This document shows, piece by piece, positions 1 to 7,733 of a stretch of 64,000 bases of DNA. Origin of the DNA: Eubacteriales bacterium (GTDB lineage: Bacteria; Bacillota; Clostridia; Christensenellales; Aristaeellaceae); assembly GCA_028705775.1 (NCBI GenBank), contig JAQWCW010000009.1, positions 27,818 through 91,817 of the forward strand, given 5' to 3'. The stretch's first letter is position 1, and every line of letters starts with the position of its first letter. The position numbers were made by a program, and so were the translations under genes. The notes below the pieces were generated by a model. That model was not told the origin of the DNA and searched no databases. It was given only the letters and a program-made list of their open reading frames with translations.

Positions 1-224
1 TCCGTTGGGTAAATATTGAGCGTAACATAGAGCCGCTTGCCCGCCTTGTGCGTAAGCGACGCCGCAAGCGCAAGCTCATCCTCGGAAAAGTTCTTTGCTC
101 CCGCCCGCATTCCGAAGCGCGGCATACCGAGGTAAACCGCGTCCGCTCCGAAGCGCAGAGCCGCCTTGAGCTGGCTCATTCCGCCTGCCGGCGCAAGCAG
201 CTCAACATTTTTCCTTATGCTCAT
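1..224 (-). CDS. Peptidase U32 family protein, N-terminal part (runs off the window)
   Basis: The first 74 residues are visible, starting from ATG at 224 and reading MSIRKNVELLAPAGGMSQL. The ELLAPAG opening, the later ADAVYLG and the FGMRAGAKNF stretch are the N-terminal signature of U32 peptidases, whose members include collagenase-like proteases and the tRNA/rRNA hydroxylation factors TrhP and RlhA. The start overlaps the mltG stop by four bases (ATGA), so it is translationally coupled downstream of mltG, a gene order I associate with Clostridia. The C-terminal three quarters lie outside the window, so the subfamily cannot be decided. The start has no separate promoter. Confidence 0.88.
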   Translation of the reverse strand, partial: MSIRKNVELLAPAGGMSQLKAALRFGADAVYLGMPRFGMRAGAKNFSEDELALAASLTHKAGKRLYVTLNIYPT

Positions 225-1411
225 TCGTTTACCCCGCGCGATTCGTCATACTGCTTCCACAGCGGCGCGTATTTTGCCACAGCCGCCTCGTGCTCCTTGA
301 GCGTCTTTGAGAAGTAAAGCTCGCCCGTGTTCGGGTCTGTCGAGCAGAAATAGAGATAGTTCTCGGCAACGAAGGTTTCATCCGGATATAGCGCCGCCTG
401 AATTGCGTCCGGCGAAGGATTGCAGACAGGCCCGAGCGGAAGTCCGGAATAAAGATAAGTGTTATAGGGCGAATCGAAAGCCAAATCACTGCTTGTGAGC
501 GACATTCTCGTTACGCCGCTTGCGTACTTGATTGTGACATCGCTTTGCAGCTTCATGTTTTTCTTGAGCCTGTTATGGAAAACTGCCGAAACCCTTGCAA
601 AATCAGCGCCCTTGGCTTCCTTTTCTATCATGGAGGCGAGCGTGATTATTTCGTCCATGCTCATATTAAGCTGCTCGGCGCGCTCCGACTGAGAAGCGGA
701 GAAAGCAACCTGCGTCTGAGTAAGCAGCTTTGTGACGATATCCTTGGCGGTCGCGTTGGTGTAGATTTCATACGTGTTCGGGGAGAGATAGCCTTCAAGC
801 ACATATTTGCGCTCCGAAACATTCTTGCTTGCGCGAACTTCCTCCACATAATAGTAATCGGTAAAGCCCGAGCCGTCCCTGCAAAGGGAAAGAAAATCCT
901 CCGCCGTTGCGATAATTTTGCTGTCTTTTAAATAGTCGGCAATGTTTTCAACAGTCCAGCCGGGAATGATGGTTATATTCTGCGTAAGCGCGCGCCCGTC
1001 GCCAGTAACGAGCTGCGAAGCGATTTCATCAATCGTCATTGACGGCGAAAGCTCATAGGTTCCCGCCTGCACCTTCTGACCCATTCCACGGAAATCCATG
1101 TAATACTTAAAAATTGCCGAATTGCGCAGCAGACCCGCATCTTCAAGATTATTTGCTACTCTTGTAAGGCTTGAACCGCTTCCGACGGTAAAAACCTGCT
1201 TTTCGGTGTTTGCGGTGTCAACGGGGCTTATATAGTCGTTATATATGTGCGTCCATACGCCGTATAAAAGCCCTGCGACAATAAGAAGGCAGGATACGCC
1301 CAAAAGGACGGGCCTTACCGCCAGCCAGAGCCAGTTGTACCAGTATATGCCGTATTTGCGCTCTTCCCTAAGGCTTTGCGCGTCATAATCCTTGCGGTTG
1401 CGTTTTGGCAT
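221..1411 (-). CDS. mltG: Endolytic murein transglycosylase MltG (YceG-like)
   Basis: This protein cleaves nascent glycan strands at the outer face of the membrane and so sets glycan chain length. The 396-residue protein has a short cytoplasmic tail, one membrane span near residues 29-53, a LysM-like segment near 72-105 (VFTVGSGSSLTRVANNL) and the YceG catalytic domain. ASMIEKEA near residues 259-266 carries the expected catalytic glutamate (about E263), followed by the family motifs KLQSDVTIKYA and GLPLGPVCNPSPDA. Length is normal for the family. It lies 15 bases downstream of the ylbF-like gene and overlaps the U32 peptidase start. No key residue is missing. Confidence 0.95.
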   Translation of the reverse strand: MPKRNRKDYDAQSLREERKYGIYWYNWLWLAVRPVLLGVSCLLIVAGLLYGVWTHIYNDYISPVDTANTEKQVFTVGSGSSLTRVANNLEDAGLLRNSAIFKYYMDFRGMGQKVQAGTYELSPSMTIDEIASQLVTGDGRALTQNITIIPGWTVENIADYLKDSKIIATAEDFLSLCRDGSGFTDYYYVEEVRASKNVSERKYVLEGYLSPNTYEIYTNATAKDIVTKLLTQTQVAFSASQSERAEQLNMSMDEIITLASMIEKEAKGADFARVSAVFHNRLKKNMKLQSDVTIKYASGVTRMSLTSSDLAFDSPYNTYLYSGLPLGPVCNPSPDAIQAALYPDETFVAENYLYFCSTDPNTGELYFSKTLKEHEAAVAKYAPLWKQYDESRGVNE

Positions 1412-1426
1412 CAGCCGTTCCCTCCG

Positions 1427-1780
1427 TTATGTTTCCTGTCCTGGCAGAGATATCTGAAGTCCGGACGCGTCCGTTATCAGCTTGATAATATCGGCGACAA
1501 GCTGCTGAAGCTTCATCTCGGACATAAGGTAGGCGGATATGTCCTTCTGAGTATAGAGCAGGGATGATAACTGCGAAAAGCGCTGCATATCTTCCTGCGC
1601 ACCGGCAGAGCCTGCCATTGCGCTCAGCTGGAGTCTGCTCTGGAGAGCTTTGTACTCCTTGAGCAGCGCGCGGTTAACCTCATCCTCCATCACGATTTCC
1701 TTGAGCCGCTTATATTCGCGGCATTCTTCGGATTCGCTCAGCTCCCTTGCGAGGTTGTTGGCTCCGTCATAACAGTTCAT
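1427..1780 (-). CDS. YlbF/YmcA-family protein
   Basis: This 117-residue, mostly helical and charged protein has the YlbF/YmcA (DUF964) layout: an N-terminal helix with LARELSESEECREYKRLKE, a middle segment rich in Leu and Gln, and a C-terminal LQQLVADIIKLI helix. In Bacillus the YlbF-YmcA-YaaT complex works with RNase Y in mRNA maturation and influences sporulation and biofilm. Here the gene sits directly between rnj and mltG, so an RNA-processing role beside RNase J is plausible, but that is inference from context. The start ATG at 1780 follows a GGGAGG site. A terminator separates it from the upstream rnj gene. Confidence 0.8.
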   Translation of the reverse strand: MNCYDGANNLARELSESEECREYKRLKEIVMEDEVNRALLKEYKALQSRLQLSAMAGSAGAQEDMQRFSQLSSLLYTQKDISAYLMSEMKLQQLVADIIKLITDASGLQISLPGQET

Positions 1781-1838
1781 ATTCCGTCCTCCCTATTAAC
1801 GCATAGCAAAGTCCGTTTCATGCAGTATAATTTTTCAC

Positions 1839-1866
1839 AAAAAGGCTGCCGCTTCCGGCAGCCCTT
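1839..1866 (-). terminator. Intrinsic terminator after RNase J
   Basis: On the minus strand a 7-bp stem (GGCTGCC / GGCAGCC) with a six-base loop is followed directly by a run of five T. It starts about 30 bases past the rnj stop and before the ylbF-like gene. Confidence 0.85.
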
Positions 1867-1891
1867 ATGATACCATTTATTCTTTGCTTAA

Positions 1892-3556
1892 TCAAATCTC
1901 CACGATAATCGGCAGAACCATCGGGCTGCGCTTCATCTTCTCATATATATAGCGATGCAGCTCTTCCTTGACGCGGTTCTTGATAGCCTGCCAGTCCGTG
2001 CCCTCGATATGTCCGTAGGACGCGATGATGTTGCGAACCTGAATGCGGGTATTTTCCATAAGGTCCTCATTTTCACGCACATATACAAAGCCGCGCGATA
2101 TAATGTCCGGCCCGCTTACAAGCGCGCCCTGCGCTTTATCGATTGCCATTACAACGATGATAAGACCGTCCTGAGAGAGCAGCTTCCTGTCCCTGAGAAC
2201 CACGTTTCCGACATCGCCGATTCCGAGACCGTCTACAAGCACGCTGCCGGTAGGAACAATCTCCGTAACGTGCATTCCGCCGTTTTTGGATATTTCGATT
2301 GCCTCGCCGATTTCGGGAATGTGGACGTTTTCAGGGGGCATTCCGAGGCTTTCGGCAAGCTGAGCGTGAATCCAGAGATGGCGGTATTCGCCGTGGACGG
2401 GGATGAAATATTTAGGCTTTACAAGCGTGTGAATCAGCTTGATTTCTTCCTGACACGCGTGACCGGAAACGTGAACCTCGGCAAGCCCGTCATAAATAAC
2501 GTTCGCGCCGCAGCGGTAGAGCTGATTTATAACTCTTGACACGAATTTCTCGTTGCCGGGGATAGGCGTCGCGGAAATCATTACTGTGTCGGTTGAACGA
2601 ATTTGGAGCTTGCGATGCTCGGAGAACGCCATGCGCGTAAGTCCGCTCATCGGTTCGCCCTGACTTCCCGTCGTAAGCACGAGCAGCTGGTCGTCGCGAA
2701 GCCTGTCAATATCGTCGATATCAACGATGTTTTCTTCGGGAATTTTCAGCTCGCCCAGAAGCATTGCAACCTTGCTGACGTTGACCATGCTTCTGCCTAC
2801 AAAGCAGACTTTTCTGCCATAGTTCGTTCCGCAGTCAACAACCTGCTGAATTCTGTGAATATTGGAGGCGAACATTGCTATCATTATTCTGCCGGTTGCG
2901 CTTCTGAAAAGATTGTTAAAGGTATCGCCTATCTTCCGCTCGCTCATCGTGTAGCCCTTGCGCTCAACGTTCGTGCTTTCGCATAAGAGCGCGAGAACTC
3001 CCTTGGCGCCGATTTCTGCAAACGAATGAAGGTCGGTAACCTCGCCGTCTATCGGCGTGTAGTCAATCTTGAAATCGCCCGTTACGACAATCGTTCCCGC
3101 AGGGCAGGTTATAGCAAGCGCGCAGGCTCCGGCGATGGAGTGGCTCACCTTGATAAACCTGATGGTAAACGCGCCGAGCGTTATAACATCGTGAGGGCGA
3201 ACCGTTGTGAGCGGAATATTGGGAACTCTGTGCTCCTTGAGCTTCAGCTCAACAAGCGCCATTGTAAGGCGCGTGCCGTAGAGCGGAGCAGGAACCTGCT
3301 TGAGAATATACGGAGTTGCGCCGATGTGGTCCTCATGGCCATGCGTTATAACATAGCCGCGAACCCTGTCCGCGTTCTTTACAAGATAAGAGACATCCGG
3401 AATTACAAGGTCGATTCCAAGCATATCTTCCTTTGGAAATATAGAGCCGCAATCAACAACGATGATATCGTTCTCATACTCAATCACCGTCATGTTCTTG
3501 CCGATTTCATCTACGCCGCCCAGCGGTATAATTCTGATTTTCTTTGAAATAGCCAC
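1892..3556 (-). CDS. rnj: Ribonuclease J
   Basis: This is a metallo-beta-lactamase/beta-CASP RNase with 5' exonuclease and endonuclease activity, used for mRNA decay and rRNA maturation in Firmicutes. The 554 residues match the family length. The metal-binding HGHEDH motif is at residues 72-77. Downstream lie the beta-CASP segments VMISATPIPGNE and HVSGHACQEEI, and the second metal histidine segment VHGEYRHL. The start is GTG at 3556, seven bases behind a GGGG site. Only one RNase J is visible here. The upstream 289-base region holds two possible promoters and a terminator (see separate entries), which suggests regulated expression. Autoregulation of decay enzymes is common, but for this gene it is inference. 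Confidence 0.95.
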   Translation of the reverse strand: MAISKKIRIIPLGGVDEIGKNMTVIEYENDIIVVDCGSIFPKEDMLGIDLVIPDVSYLVKNADRVRGYVITHGHEDHIGATPYILKQVPAPLYGTRLTMALVELKLKEHRVPNIPLTTVRPHDVITLGAFTIRFIKVSHSIAGACALAITCPAGTIVVTGDFKIDYTPIDGEVTDLHSFAEIGAKGVLALLCESTNVERKGYTMSERKIGDTFNNLFRSATGRIMIAMFASNIHRIQQVVDCGTNYGRKVCFVGRSMVNVSKVAMLLGELKIPEENIVDIDDIDRLRDDQLLVLTTGSQGEPMSGLTRMAFSEHRKLQIRSTDTVMISATPIPGNEKFVSRVINQLYRCGANVIYDGLAEVHVSGHACQEEIKLIHTLVKPKYFIPVHGEYRHLWIHAQLAESLGMPPENVHIPEIGEAIEISKNGGMHVTEIVPTGSVLVDGLGIGDVGNVVLRDRKLLSQDGLIIVVMAIDKAQGALVSGPDIISRGFVYVRENEDLMENTRIQVRNIIASYGHIEGTDWQAIKNRVKEELHRYIYEKMKRSPMVLPIIVEI

Positions 3557-3607
3557 GTAATGACCCCTTTCGTGTGGTGAATTCTTTATGCATTACAATC
3601 CGCACAC

Positions 3608-3637
3608 TTTATACGTCTATACCATAAACGTAAACAA
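3608..3637 (-). promoter_or_regulatory. Possible proximal promoter of rnj
   Basis: On the minus strand a TTGTTT box and a TATAAA box are separated by 18 bases. They end about 50 bases upstream of the rnj start codon and lie downstream of the leader terminator. The spacing and -35 box are imperfect, so this is a weaker candidate than the distal promoter. Confidence 0.4.
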
Positions 3638-3684
3638 GCGCGGAATAACTACGCAATTAATAATACGAGAACAGCGATTATCAT

Positions 3685-3707
3685 AAAAAGCGGCAACATC
3701 AGCCGCC
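3685..3707 (-). terminator. Intrinsic terminator or attenuator in the rnj leader
   Basis: On the minus strand GCGGC and GCCGC are separated by seven bases and followed by TTTTT. The hairpin lies 140 bases past the RseC-like stop and about 75 bases downstream of a strong promoter that points towards rnj. It can therefore act as a terminator for the upstream gene, as an attenuator for rnj, or as the end of a short RNA. Confidence 0.7.
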
Positions 3708-3781
3708 ATTACGGATAATGATTTTCGAGCTAAGACTCGTATTCTGTTTTGATGAATTACGAGACATTCTGTATCATTTGC

Positions 3782-3810
3782 ATTGTAGCACAAATAATAC
3801 CTTCGTTCAA
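3782..3810 (-). promoter_or_regulatory. Distal sigma-A type promoter upstream of rnj
   Basis: On the minus strand TTGAAC and TACAAT are separated by exactly 17 bases. The predicted start near 3775 gives a leader of about 220 bases before the rnj start codon. The first ~90 bases of it end in the hairpin plus T-run at 3685-3707. Confidence 0.7.
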
Positions 3811-3845
3811 TACCTTTGGCGTAAAAAACCGAATAATGCAATCGA

Positions 3846-4280
3846 TTAATCACGCGCCGCGCCGGTGCATTCGTCGGAAAGCTCGCCCTCGTGGATTCCG
3901 ACAATTTCGGCGCGCCATTTGCCGCTCCCGCGCCTTTTTTTCTCCGTGAGCAAAAGCACAAGATAGGAAACAGCAAGCATCAGAAATGCGCAGAGAGCGA
4001 TTATAAGCTCATTGTTCGGGAAAAGAACATATCCCAAAGCAAGACCGGCAAGCAGCATGGAAAGCGGAAACACATACGAAAGCACGCTTGCCGCCGCAAT
4101 TTTACCGTCGGTAAGCTTCACGTCAAGAAGCTCCCCTATGGGATAATTGCCGCTGAGCAGCAGCGAGAATTCACGCTGGCTTTTCGGACACATTCCGCAC
4201 TTCCCGCACGCGGTCGGGCGGCTGAACTTAATAAGCACGGAATCATTTTCACTTTTTATAACTTCTCCCGTGCGAATCAT
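3846..4280 (-). CDS. RseC/SoxR-reducing family membrane protein
   Basis: The 144-residue product starts at ATG 4280, where MIRTGEV matches the family N-terminus. An upstream in-frame extension to 4325 lacks a good site and is rejected. Three cysteines in CGKCGMC (residues 25-31) form the RseC-type cluster, and two membrane spans lie near 65-85 and 91-112. RseC proteins help keep SoxR reduced in Proteobacteria and often sit beside rnf genes in anaerobes. Here no rnf genes are adjacent, and its partners are spoIIIA and rnj. It has its own promoter-like sequence. The function in this organism is therefore open, with an electron-transfer or redox role inferred from the family. Confidence 0.8.
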   Translation of the reverse strand: MIRTGEVIKSENDSVLIKFSRPTACGKCGMCPKSQREFSLLLSGNYPIGELLDVKLTDGKIAAASVLSYVFPLSMLLAGLALGYVLFPNNELIIALCAFLMLAVSYLVLLLTEKKRRGSGKWRAEIVGIHEGELSDECTGAARD

Positions 4281-4313
4281 TTGTCTGCACCTTCTCCTTA
4301 TCAAACATAGATT

Positions 4314-4342
4314 ATTATAACACAAGGATTATTGTTTGAAAA
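4314..4342 (-). promoter_or_regulatory. Promoter for the RseC-like gene
   Basis: On the minus strand a perfect TATAAT lies 17 bases behind TTTTCA, about 34 bases upstream of the start codon. The region also marks the end of the spoIIIA operon. No clear hairpin terminator follows spoIIIAH. Confidence 0.6.
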
Positions 4343-4349
4343 CGTTTTT

Positions 4350-4832
4350 TTATATAAACTCAGCATAAATGATTGACTGTTTTTCAAGCGGAATACCTGT
4401 CGCCTCGTATAAGGAATACGAAAGTTTCGCGGCGTCCTCCTCATTTTGTACGCCTTTTTTGATAAAAACGCTCAGGCTGCCGTTCTCGACTGCCGCCGCT
4501 CCCTTGAGCGAAAAGCTTTCAAGCACGCCTTCCGCATACCATACAAGCTCCATGTTTTTTGATAGCCGCACCATTTCCTCTGCTGCCAAATCCCGCGTTT
4601 CCTGAGACAAAAGCGCGTCGCACGCCGCTTTTTCAAGCTGCGCAAGAGCTGCGCGGAAATTATCGTTCCTCTCCGCGCGGTAATCCTGATAGGTCTTTGG
4701 CGCAAACGCCTCTGCCGTCTTTGCACTTGAGCCGAAACCCGAGAGCAGCATATACGCCGAAAGGATTACAAGGCAGAGCGCAATACCGCACCTGAGCTTA
4801 TTTCCCGCCGCTTCCATAAATCTTGCCGTCAC
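4350..4832 (-). CDS. spoIIIAH: Stage III sporulation protein AH
   Basis: SpoIIIAH is the mother-cell membrane partner that binds forespore SpoIIQ and so builds the channel across the engulfment septum. The protein has up to 160 residues, with a single span near residues 15-35 and then an extracytoplasmic region whose second half (a YscJ/FliF-like fold in the family) ends in LEKQSIIYAEFI. It is shorter than the roughly 218 residues of Bacillus. The start is either GTG at 4832, overlapping spoIIIAG, or the in-frame ATG at 4817. It is last of eight genes in family order, which makes the assignment safe despite weak sequence conservation. Confidence 0.88.
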   Translation of the reverse strand: MTARFMEAAGNKLRCGIALCLVILSAYMLLSGFGSSAKTAEAFAPKTYQDYRAERNDNFRAALAQLEKAACDALLSQETRDLAAEEMVRLSKNMELVWYAEGVLESFSLKGAAAVENGSLSVFIKKGVQNEEDAAKLSYSLYEATGIPLEKQSIIYAEFI

Positions 4833-5178
4833 CGCCCATTACATAGATTTCAACCGCTTCATAGGGAAGCGAGCAAAGCACCTGCACGGCTCGCCTCAGC
4901 TTCAACGAAACGCCGATATCCGCCGCTCCCTCGGCAACCACAACCGCGCCGACTGCCCTTTGATTGGATGAAAGAGCGTACTCGCCCCCGTCCTCCGCGC
5001 TTATGTACACCTCTACCCTGCCCGCTCCATCAATTTTGCTGAGCAGCGCGGCGATTTCATTAACTCCGTTTACATCAGGCGATACTCGTGCTATCAGCGA
5101 TATGAGCAGCGAAACGATAAGCAGCACGGCGGCAAGCACGCCGCCCCTTAATGATTTCAGCTTATCTATCAGCTTCAC
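4798..5178 (-). CDS. spoIIIAG: Stage III sporulation protein AG
   Basis: SpoIIIAG forms the large ring of the mother cell-forespore channel. The product has one membrane span just inside the N-terminus (GVLAAVLLIVSLLISLIA) and a domain containing GRVEVYISAEDGGEYAL that fits the ring-building fold. At about 126 residues it is short for the family (229 in Bacillus). I chose GTG at 5178, which overlaps the spoIIIAF stop. The longer reading frame begins with TTG at 5211 but has poor spacing to its site. It overlaps spoIIIAH at its 3' end, so translation of AF, AG and AH is coupled. Confidence 0.88.
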   Translation of the reverse strand: MKLIDKLKSLRGGVLAAVLLIVSLLISLIARVSPDVNGVNEIAALLSKIDGAGRVEVYISAEDGGEYALSSNQRAVGAVVVAEGAADIGVSLKLRRAVQVLCSLPYEAVEIYVMGGDGKIYGSGGK

Positions 5179-5470
5179 TTTCTTCACCGCCGTCCAGCTT
5201 CGTTTCGGCAAGCTCCTTCAAGCCTCCGAGCACGCTGTCGTTCCTTTCTTCATATGTGCTGCCGTTTTCGTTTATTACATCGCGCCCTTGCGCAAAGATA
5301 TTCGCACGAAACCCCTCCATCATATCGAAAAAACCAGTGACCATGATACAGTAGATAATCATCGCCACAATAAACCGCGCCGTTTTTCTGATTTTCCCTT
5401 CCGGCAGAAGCATTTCCGCAATTGAATACCCGACGCCGAGCGCCGCAAGCAGCTTAAACAGATTCTCCAT
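5162..5470 (-). CDS. spoIIIAF: Stage III sporulation protein AF
   Basis: This 102-residue protein has two hydrophobic spans near the N-terminus (FKLLAALGVGYSIAEMLLP and TARFIVAMIIYCIMVTGFF) separated by the PEGKIRKT loop typical of SpoIIIAF. A charged C-terminal tail follows that is rich in Glu and Lys. The protein is part of the SpoIIIA-SpoIIQ feeding-channel complex in the mother-cell membrane during engulfment. Six bases separate it from spoIIIAE. It is shorter than the Bacillus protein (about 206) because most of the soluble C-terminal domain is missing, a trait shared with the shortened AG and AH genes here. Confidence 0.88.
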   Translation of the reverse strand: MENLFKLLAALGVGYSIAEMLLPEGKIRKTARFIVAMIIYCIMVTGFFDMMEGFRANIFAQGRDVINENGSTYEERNDSVLGGLKELAETKLDGGEESEADR

Positions 5471-5476
5471 AAAACC

Positions 5477-6610
5477 TCACGAAACGCCCGCTCCGAGCGT
5501 CATCGAAGCCATAACCTGCGCAAGCAGCATAATGAACATCGCAAGCGTTCCAAGCTCCAATAAAAAGAGCATCGAAAGCACCTTCCCAAAGCCGTCCAGC
5601 ATCTTTATCGGCGCTTCATCGGCAATCGGCTCAAGAAGCGCCGCCGAGGCAGTATAAAGCAATGCCGCTCCCGCCGTTTGAAGTATCGGCCCTATACATA
5701 CGAGTAGCAGAAGGACTATTCCCATAACGCCGATTCCGTTCTTGATTAACAGGACAGAGCCGAGAATGGTTTCAAGCGTTTCCGAAAGCATTCCGCCTAT
5801 TACCGGCACGAACTGGTCGATTGTATACTTAGCGCCGCGCAGCATTACGCCGTCCAGGGAAGCGCCGGTAAGCCCGCTGATAGCTGTAACGCCCATGAAC
5901 ACGGTTACTGCCATTCCGAGCGTCCATGCGGCGGCGTTCCTCAGCAGAGCGCACAGGCGCGTCAATGAAAAACGAGGACTCACGCTTCCCGCAACCGAAA
6001 GCATTGCGGCTCCGCTTACGAGCGGAAGCGAAACGTGGGTTATAATCGCCGTCATGCTTCCGCACGCCGCAACCAAAGCGGGCTTCAGAAGCGAGGATGA
6101 GTTGACGGAGCCAACCGCGCTCATGATAGTCAGCATGACGGGGAAAATCGACTGCATACAGCTTGACAGGTTTCCTACTGTTTCATAACAAAGTGAAAGC
6201 ATACCTGCAATATTTGACGACAGGATAAGCGAAGTTATGAAAAGGATTGTAAGGCGCACGGGAGTACGCATTCGCGTAAGCCTTCCGCTGTTTTCCGTTC
6301 CGGTAAGAAGCGAATAAAGGACAATCGGCGCAAGCGCGGAAAGAAGCGCTGCGGCGCTTCCTGAAATTGATGAAAATAAAAGCTCAAAGATTTTTGACAG
6401 AAGCGCATTTCCGTCAATCGTAAGCTCGCCCTTGGCTATTCCGATGAGCGTTTCGCCGAAATCCCTGTCAGGCATCAGCTCCTCGCTCCATTTTCTTGCC
6501 TCGTCAAGCTCCGCGTTTTCAATAACCGCCGAAAGAACCTCGTCGCTGCCCGCCATTGCTTGCGCGGGCAGAATCAGAAACAGAAGGATGACGGCAAGGA
6601 AGCGCTTCAT
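5477..6610 (-). CDS. spoIIIAE: Stage III sporulation protein AE
   Basis: SpoIIIAE is the polytopic membrane component of the SpoIIIA channel. The 377-residue protein has an N-terminal signal peptide (FLAVILLFLILPAQAMAG). Five to seven further spans include the conserved blocks VGNLSSCMQSIFPVMLTIMS and GLTGASLDGVMLRGAKY, the latter being a family hallmark. Length agrees with the family (about 399). The start overlaps the spoIIIAD stop by four bases. Nothing is truncated. The adjacent small genes and their order leave little doubt. Confidence 0.95.
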   Translation of the reverse strand: MKRFLAVILLFLILPAQAMAGSDEVLSAVIENAELDEARKWSEELMPDRDFGETLIGIAKGELTIDGNALLSKIFELLFSSISGSAAALLSALAPIVLYSLLTGTENSGRLTRMRTPVRLTILFITSLILSSNIAGMLSLCYETVGNLSSCMQSIFPVMLTIMSAVGSVNSSSLLKPALVAACGSMTAIITHVSLPLVSGAAMLSVAGSVSPRFSLTRLCALLRNAAAWTLGMAVTVFMGVTAISGLTGASLDGVMLRGAKYTIDQFVPVIGGMLSETLETILGSVLLIKNGIGVMGIVLLLLVCIGPILQTAGAALLYTASAALLEPIADEAPIKMLDGFGKVLSMLFLLELGTLAMFIMLLAQVMASMTLGAGVS

Positions 6611-6993
6611 GCCATTTTCTCCGTTATAAGCGAAATCATCGACGCAATTACAGGCAGGGAAAGCGATATAAGGAGAGCCTTTCCGGCAAGCGTTACCTTT
6701 GATGCGAGAAGCGGAAGCCCTGCTTCCTCGCAGCTTTCAGCCGCGAACTCAACAATGTATGCGCTTCCGATTACCTTCAGGGTCAGCGCGATATGCTCGC
6801 CCTTTACTCCCGCGGATTTCATGACGGATGAAAACCAGCCGGCGATATTCAGATACTCCGAGGCGAACAGCATGAACAATATTGCGCCGCATGAAAAGGA
6901 AACAAGCAGGGCGAAAGACGGGCTGTGTTCCCTTGTGATTGTGCATAAAATAACCGCTGCAAGAGCAAACCCGCATACCTGAAAAGCGCTCAT
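6607..6993 (-). CDS. spoIIIAD: Stage III sporulation protein AD
   Basis: This 128-residue integral membrane protein has three or four spans and the family blocks EHSPSFALLVSFSCGAILF and EFAAESCEEAGLPLLASKV. The latter resembles the second half of SpoIIIAC/AD proteins, which share homology. It belongs to the SpoIIIA complex in the mother-cell membrane. Its start codon shares a base with the spoIIIAC stop (TGATG), and its end overlaps the spoIIIAE start, so the genes are tightly coupled. Length is normal (133 in Bacillus). Confidence 0.94.
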   Translation of the reverse strand: MSAFQVCGFALAAVILCTITREHSPSFALLVSFSCGAILFMLFASEYLNIAGWFSSVMKSAGVKGEHIALTLKVIGSAYIVEFAAESCEEAGLPLLASKVTLAGKALLISLSLPVIASMISLITEKMA

Positions 6994-7190
6994 CAGAAAA
7001 GCTGAAAGATTGAGCGGACAGAAGCAAACAAATCGCCTATCATCTCAATCACAAGGCACAAAGCAAGCACAAGACCGGCGATTGACACCAGCATTGCCAT
7101 TTCCTCGCGCCCTGATTTTGTCAGAAGCTGATGAAGCACCGTAACCAGTATTCCGACGCCCGCGATTTTGAAAAGCACATCGACCTGCAT
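6993..7190 (-). CDS. spoIIIAC: Stage III sporulation protein AC
   Basis: The 65-residue protein has two spans with the very conserved pattern VDVLFKIAGVGILVTVL and LLTKSGREEMAMLVSIAGL. Its length and sequence fit SpoIIIAC almost exactly (68 residues in Bacillus). It is a small membrane subunit of the SpoIIIA channel. It starts 12 bases after spoIIIAB and shares one base with the spoIIIAD start. Confidence 0.95.
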   Translation of the reverse strand: MQVDVLFKIAGVGILVTVLHQLLTKSGREEMAMLVSIAGLVLALCLVIEMIGDLFASVRSIFQLF

Positions 7191-7202
7191 TTCTCATCTC
7201 TC

Positions 7203-7733
7203 CTATATCAAAAGAATTAAAAGCATAAGCCCGATGAGCATTCCGCCGCTCCTGATTAGCTTTGCGTCGCGCCTTCGCTTTTCCTCGGCAAACACGGCGA
7301 ACTCGTTTATTCGGGGCATTTCTGCCAAAATAACGGCTGCCGATGACATCCGCGTCAGCTTTTCCTCATAGGATAACGCCCGCGCGACGCACTCGATTTC
7401 CTCCTTGGTAAGCAGTTTTTGTTTCTCATAGATTGCAGCGCAGGAGAGGTATGCGCTCTTTAAGCTTTCGTTTGGCGAATTGGAGAGCCTAAGCAGGATA
7501 TCGCCAAGCAGCGTTTTCATCTGTTTTGAGTCAGTTGCAAACTCCGCAAGCGTTTTGCGCGTATCGCCTTCCGGCGCGATAACGGACTTATGCAGGCTTG
7601 CGATAAGACGCGAATGCTCTGAAAGCAGCTTTGCCCTGTTCTCAAGCTTTCCGGACAAGGAAAAGCCGTACCACGAGCAGCAAAGCATACAGATTAGCGG
7701 CGGAAGAAGCGTCAGCACGGCCATTCCTCCCAT
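7203..7733 (-). CDS. spoIIIAB: Stage III sporulation protein AB
   Basis: The 176-residue protein has an N-terminal membrane span (AVLTLLPPLICMLCCSWYGF), a long helical cytoplasmic domain and a C-terminal span (IRSGGMLIGLMLLILLI). This layout is that of SpoIIIAB, which is related to type II secretion GspF proteins. It is thought to anchor the SpoIIIAA ATPase to the membrane. It starts inside the last 22 bases of spoIIIAA. Length equals the Bacillus protein (171). Confidence 0.93.
   Translation of the reverse strand: MGGMAVLTLLPPLICMLCCSWYGFSLSGKLENRAKLLSEHSRLIASLHKSVIAPEGDTRKTLAEFATDSKQMKTLLGDILLRLSNSPNESLKSAYLSCAAIYEKQKLLTKEEIECVARALSYEEKLTRMSSAAVILAEMPRINEFAVFAEEKRRRDAKLIRSGGMLIGLMLLILLI

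Noticed and set aside
1781..1838. Promoter for the ylbF-like gene
   Set aside because: A TATACT-like box exists but no acceptable -35 hexamer is at the right distance, because the region is the end of the rnj terminator.
3617..3976. 119-residue frame on the minus strand
   Set aside because: It overlaps the RseC-like gene in another frame and the rnj leader, and shows no motif.
4338..4350. AAAACGTTTTTTT before the RseC-like gene as a further operator
   Set aside because: It is part of an A/T-rich -35 region without symmetry beyond the core, and no sugar gene is near.
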